44,115 nucleotides of DNA, from positions 1-44,115 of the forward strand of contig JAFRCG010000007.1 of assembly GCA_017404515.1 (NCBI GenBank), written 5' to 3'. Shown here one piece after another: positions 41,446-44,115 of the stretch. This DNA is from Candidatus Saccharimonadota bacterium (GTDB lineage: Bacteria > Patescibacteriota > Saccharimonadia > Saccharimonadales > Saccharimonadaceae). Both the position numbers and the translations under genes were made by a program. Each line of letters opens with the position of its first letter. Position 1 is the stretch's first letter. The notes beneath the pieces are model-generated. The model made no database searches and was not told the DNA's origin. It was given only the letters and a program-made list of their open reading frames with translations.

Positions 41446-41781
41446 GAAATCGAGGCTCGCCATTCCGCCCCTTAAGTCTTCCTCTGTCTTGTAGCTTATC
41501 AGCTGGACATGGGTCATTTACCCCTGGGACGGCTCTGGACGGAAGGAATTGCGCGAAAAAGTTAATTACTCTTTATCGACGTTTACTTGGCGGTTGTACT
41601 TCCCGCCAACAAGCCCCTTAGTAAAAATTGGGATATTAACATATCACCTCCGTTTACTATCTTTAATTATATCATATTTTTGGCTTTTTCGCTACCTAGT
41701 AATTTCAGTTAGCTTGAGCGAAGAAAAGTAACTTAATTACATCATCTCAAAACACTGCATATAAGGTCTTAGTCTTGCTTA
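41446..41781. other. Gene-poor gap between fic and the RAMA-like gene
   Basis: 336 bp. Besides the 19-codon frame at 41583-41642 I see only a hairpin TGGCGG...CCGCCA (about 41587-41608) inside it and A/T-rich promoter-like DNA. No larger gene or clear pseudogene is supported. Confidence 0.5.
41583..41642 (-). CDS. Nineteen-codon small ORF with strong ribosome site
   Basis: Reads MLISQFLLRGLLAGSTTAK. It has a full set of signals: TATAAT (about 41666-41671, minus strand) and CGGAGGTGAT just before the ATG. A hairpin GGCGG/CCGCC covers its 3' end. It may be a leader peptide, a small hydrophobic toxin or the remains of a longer gene. Nothing downstream on the strand within 140 nt looks regulated by it. 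Confidence 0.35.
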   Translation of the reverse strand: MLISQFLLRGLLAGSTTAK

Positions 41782-42024
41782 TTATCGCAAACTAGGAAGA
41801 TAATTTTCATCCATTTTCTTACGGATATTAGCCAAGATTTCACCATTATATTTATAACATGAAAACCCATTTAGCGAAGTCCCCGTCTCATCAGAAACCA
41901 CTCTGGAAATAGTTTTAACTGTACCATTGTCTAACCTAACTAGATTTTTAGAATCTACCGTAGTCACTCTTGGATATCTATTGTTTAGTGGCTCCAAAAT
42001 CGTCCCTTCCGGAATCCCAAGCAT
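41782..42024 (-). CDS. RAMA/DUF4357-like domain, separated from a nuclease by one in-frame stop
   Basis: 80 residues: GIPEGTILEPLNNRYPRVTTVDSKNLVRLDNGTVKTISRVV...NGFSCYKYNGEILANIRKKM. It aligns by eye with the tail of the GIY-YIG protein at 27697-28395 (IP-GA/T, V-x-x-x-N-x-x-RL-DGT/NGT, G-x-x-x-YKG/NGE-x-L-x-x-IRK). Its ATG follows the TAA of the upstream nuclease directly and in the same frame. There is no ribosome site of its own. It may be translated by stop-start coupling or read-through, or the nuclease gene may have acquired a nonsense mutation. Confidence 0.65.
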   Translation of the reverse strand: MLGIPEGTILEPLNNRYPRVTTVDSKNLVRLDNGTVKTISRVVSDETGTSLNGFSCYKYNGEILANIRKKMDENYLPSLR

Positions 42025-43074
42025 TTAAGAAGTAGTAGGCTTACTCATTGAACTTCCCACCACCTGCGTTACTGTATCTTGCGTTAATTCTATTAGCTCA
42101 GCCATTACCTTACCAGCTTCATTAATTTCCTCTTTAGGCAGCGCTACATATATAACCTTTCCATTTCCGGTAGTTCGACTATATGGTCTAGATTCTATAA
42201 TATACTTACCAATCTTTGAACCAGTGAAAACATCCATGGCAGCAGATAGTTCATTAGACCGTTGGTTACTGGCAGACAGCTCATTATCTAACCTCACATA
42301 CAAAGCGGGATCATTACGGAAAACTACAAATTCGTAATGCACTGCCGCCGGCCAACCATTAACTCTAATCTGACGGAAAGACCTTTTGCTGTTCATAATC
42401 CTTAACGACTTATTTAATTTCCCCTCTGCGTGCAATTGTTCCAAAAGAGAAACAGCCTTATCGAGCGATGGATACTCTTTTTTAGAATCTTCTCTGTCGG
42501 AAACAGTAGAAAAACTTGATTGCACAACAACATTAGAGCTATAATAAAATTCCTCATTACTTAAATATTTCTTAATCTCCACCAAATCTACACGAAGATC
42601 TGTATGCCTAGCTACAAACTCTACCAGGCGCCTTAAGTCTTCATTAGATTCATCAACTGCTATTACGAGTCGGACCAAACCATTTTTCAAATTATCTTCA
42701 ATAATACGCGGAAGCTCTACATTATTTTCAAAACCATCTATAATATCTCCCAGTACTTTATCTGTAGCAGTATTAAGCTCAAAATAAGAATATTTGGTTA
42801 ACTCGGAAATATAATCAAGAATTTGTGCCAACACTTCTCTTCTACTTTGCCCATTCCGTCCTAATTTTACTTCCACCAAAGTTATAGTGCCATTAGTAGT
42901 CATAGCAAGCACATCGATTCTTCCAGCAGAAGTATTTACCTCCCGCGCAATACTTACCAATTCTGAACCTTCATCGCCAATAAGTTCCGGATGCTCAAAA
43001 ATCAACGCCTGAAGCTCATCCTCATTTTTATATTCTTCTTGTTCTATTTTAATACCATCATTGGATATAATCAT
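42025..43074 (-). CDS. PD-(D/E)XK nuclease-like protein (NucS/DUF91-like core)
   Basis: 349 residues. NEDELQALIFEHPELIG at the N-terminus and AGRIDVLAMTTNGTITLVEVKLGRN..SRREVLAQILDYI give the D...E-x-K core of PD-(D/E)XK nucleases with the arrangement of NucS/DUF91-like proteins. The middle and C-terminus are less familiar and may bind DNA; YEFVVFRNDPALYVRLDNELS is beta-rich. TATAAT is six nt before ATG 43074. With the adjoining RAMA-like domain it resembles modification-dependent endonucleases. Confidence 0.75.
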   Translation of the reverse strand: MIISNDGIKIEQEEYKNEDELQALIFEHPELIGDEGSELVSIAREVNTSAGRIDVLAMTTNGTITLVEVKLGRNGQSRREVLAQILDYISELTKYSYFELNTATDKVLGDIIDGFENNVELPRIIEDNLKNGLVRLVIAVDESNEDLRRLVEFVARHTDLRVDLVEIKKYLSNEEFYYSSNVVVQSSFSTVSDREDSKKEYPSLDKAVSLLEQLHAEGKLNKSLRIMNSKRSFRQIRVNGWPAAVHYEFVVFRNDPALYVRLDNELSASNQRSNELSAAMDVFTGSKIGKYIIESRPYSRTTGNGKVIYVALPKEEINEAGKVMAELIELTQDTVTQVVGSSMSKPTTS

Positions 43075-43120
43075 ACTAAAATTATATCACAATCAGAGTA
43101 TCCGCGGATTTTACGGTAGT

Positions 43121-43495
43121 TTACCCATCCGTCATCAAATAACTTTTCCTAACCAGCTCAAACACCACCTCATCCGCCAAAGTCCCATCAAGCCAAATAG
43201 TGATCCAGTTGTTCTTATTCATGTGATAAGCCGGGAAAATATGGTCGCTTGTTTCGGCGAAGTCATAAGTCTGATTTTTATCGAACTTGAGATTAATAAC
43301 GTCGGTTGCTTTATCTTCTTCTAGCCCAAGACTCTTGCTGGATATAGTTGCTACTAATGCAAACCATTTCTTGTTATCGTCATGGCGGAAGACTGTGTAA
43401 CCAGGATAGCGATCTGGCCATAAGAATTCTGGATTCGCCCCATATTCAGATTTAATATGTTCCACTACTATATTTGCTTGTCTTTTCTCGCTCAT
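43121..43495 (-). CDS. YjbR/MmcQ-family protein (CyaY-like fold)
   Basis: 124 residues. The family pattern is clear in WFALVATISSKSLGLEEDKATDVINLKF and in FPAYHMNKNNWITIWLDGTLADEVVFELVRKSYLMT. These single-domain proteins bind DNA in some cases, but their role is uncertain. It follows the alpha/beta hydrolase gene on the same strand with a gap of 30 nt and may be co-transcribed. Confidence 0.9.
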   Translation of the reverse strand: MSEKRQANIVVEHIKSEYGANPEFLWPDRYPGYTVFRHDDNKKWFALVATISSKSLGLEEDKATDVINLKFDKNQTYDFAETSDHIFPAYHMNKNNWITIWLDGTLADEVVFELVRKSYLMTDG

Positions 43496-43525
43496 TTTTA
43501 TTCCATGTCAATACTTATTGAGATA

Positions 43526-44115
43526 TTAAACCTCAAGGCTTTCTTTTAGGAAACTCTCGATCTTATCAAATGGAATCTTATCAAGATTATCATATAAATC
43601 TATGTGTGAAGCTCCCTCTACGATATAGAGCTCTTTATTGCCAACTTTGGTGCTTCCGAGCGGATAGACGCCAGTATATGGTTCTGGGGTTACGCCATTG
43701 GTTCTGGTTTCACCCGTAATCATGTCGAATGCCGTTTCGCTATTATAACGCGAATGCGCTTTTTCGCCGTGAATAATCAAAACTGGCATGTCGATTTCAT
43801 TGGCATAAGTTAGAATGCGCGTATTTGCGAGGGAGCCGTTCGTCTGAATAGCCCAGCCGTCGTTAGAATTAAGACTATGTTTATGGTAGCCACGCGGTGT
43901 TTTGTAATATGCGTGATAGTCTTGAAGGAACTCAGGCGCATCGTCTGGAACTGGATCTACCACGCCACCAGCGAGCTTATATTTGCCATTTTTATAATCT
44001 TCGGTACGTTGATTATTTATTGCCTTGCGAGCATTTTTGCGTGCGTCTTTATTATTATCGGCATCGAAATAACCATTTCCAGCTACGCGCGTCATGTCAT
44101 ACATCGTGCTAGAAA
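43526..44115 (-). CDS. Alpha/beta hydrolase, C-terminal part (runs off the window)
   Basis: About 196 residues are visible; the frame is open to the window edge, so the apparent ATG at 44104 is internal. EIDMPVLIIHGEKAHSRYNSETAFDMI contains the strand and turn that normally carry the acid, and VEGASHIDLYDN carries the catalytic His. The region DPVPDDAPEFLQDYHAYYKTPRGYH resembles YcjY/esterase-type hydrolases. The nucleophile Ser lies outside the window. Substrate cannot be told. Confidence 0.85.
   Translation of the reverse strand, partial: SSTMYDMTRVAGNGYFDADNNKDARKNARKAINNQRTEDYKNGKYKLAGGVVDPVPDDAPEFLQDYHAYYKTPRGYHKHSLNSNDGWAIQTNGSLANTRILTYANEIDMPVLIIHGEKAHSRYNSETAFDMITGETRTNGVTPEPYTGVYPLGSTKVGNKELYIVEGASHIDLYDNLDKIPFDKIESFLKESLEV

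Noticed and set aside
27569-43500. Island integrated at tRNA-Lys by an integrase
   Set aside because: No integrase gene and no second copy of the tRNA-Lys 3' end could be found in the window; the tRNA is only a neighbour as far as can be seen.

Overview
The window looks like a chromosome segment of a small-genome, low-GC, host-associated bacterium of the Candidate Phyla Radiation, most likely Saccharibacteria (TM7). This is an inference from gene content and style: short gaps, small membrane proteins, split ruvA/ruvB/ruvC, RNase HII fused to a YraN-like domain, the standard genetic code (UGA ends several genes), CCA-encoding tRNAs, and many genes whose ATG lies only 6-7 nt after a TATAAT box. 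No rRNA or marker gene is present to prove the taxon.

Region 1 (1-5.6 kb): 5' end of a membrane pyrophosphatase, tRNA-Arg(TCT) and tRNA-Ser(TGA) followed by a duplicated tRNA-Ser 3' end around nested hairpins, thyX, small hypothetical genes, a LiaF/LiaG-like pair, tRNA-Met and a type IV pilin-like protein.

Region 2 (5.6-25.8 kb): mostly housekeeping. Holliday-junction processing (ruvA, ruvB, ruvC) and radA; rubrerythrin; a protein quality-control operon clpC - membrane metallopeptidase - clpP under a CIRCE-containing promoter; a membrane-anchored SurA/PrsA-like foldase with a PH-domain partner; tRNA-Gly and tRNA-Arg(CCT); an HD-domain protein that appears inserted beside ychF; a heterodimeric ABC exporter with one degenerate ATP site; rnhB-yraN fusion; rplS with a long tail.

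Region 3 (25.8-27.6 kb): a VanY-like lipoprotein that lacks an expected zinc ligand, a NERD-domain protein and tRNA-Lys.

Region 4 (27.6-43.1 kb): an accessory, defence-like island. It holds a GIY-YIG protein with a RAMA/DUF4357-like tail; a GHKL-ATPase fused to a PD-(D/E)XK nuclease, divergent from a 66-residue membrane protein; a single-chain type IIG/ISP-like restriction-modification gene split by an A6/T6 tract and a (CA)9 tract; a YRDD reverse transcriptase of the abortive-infection/DRT kind with 36-bp hairpin tandem repeats upstream; a Fic protein behind paired operator-like repeats; and a PD-(D/E)XK nuclease separated by one in-frame stop from a RAMA-like domain. A perfect 114-bp direct repeat, two broken copies of one small gene family and a frameshifted zinc-ribbon gene show recent rearrangement.

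Region 5 (43.1-44.1 kb): a YjbR/MmcQ protein and the 3' part of an alpha/beta hydrolase.

The strongest leads are the phase-variable restriction-modification gene, the RT plus hairpin-repeat locus, the GHKL-nuclease/small membrane protein pair, and the widespread leaderless-style gene starts.
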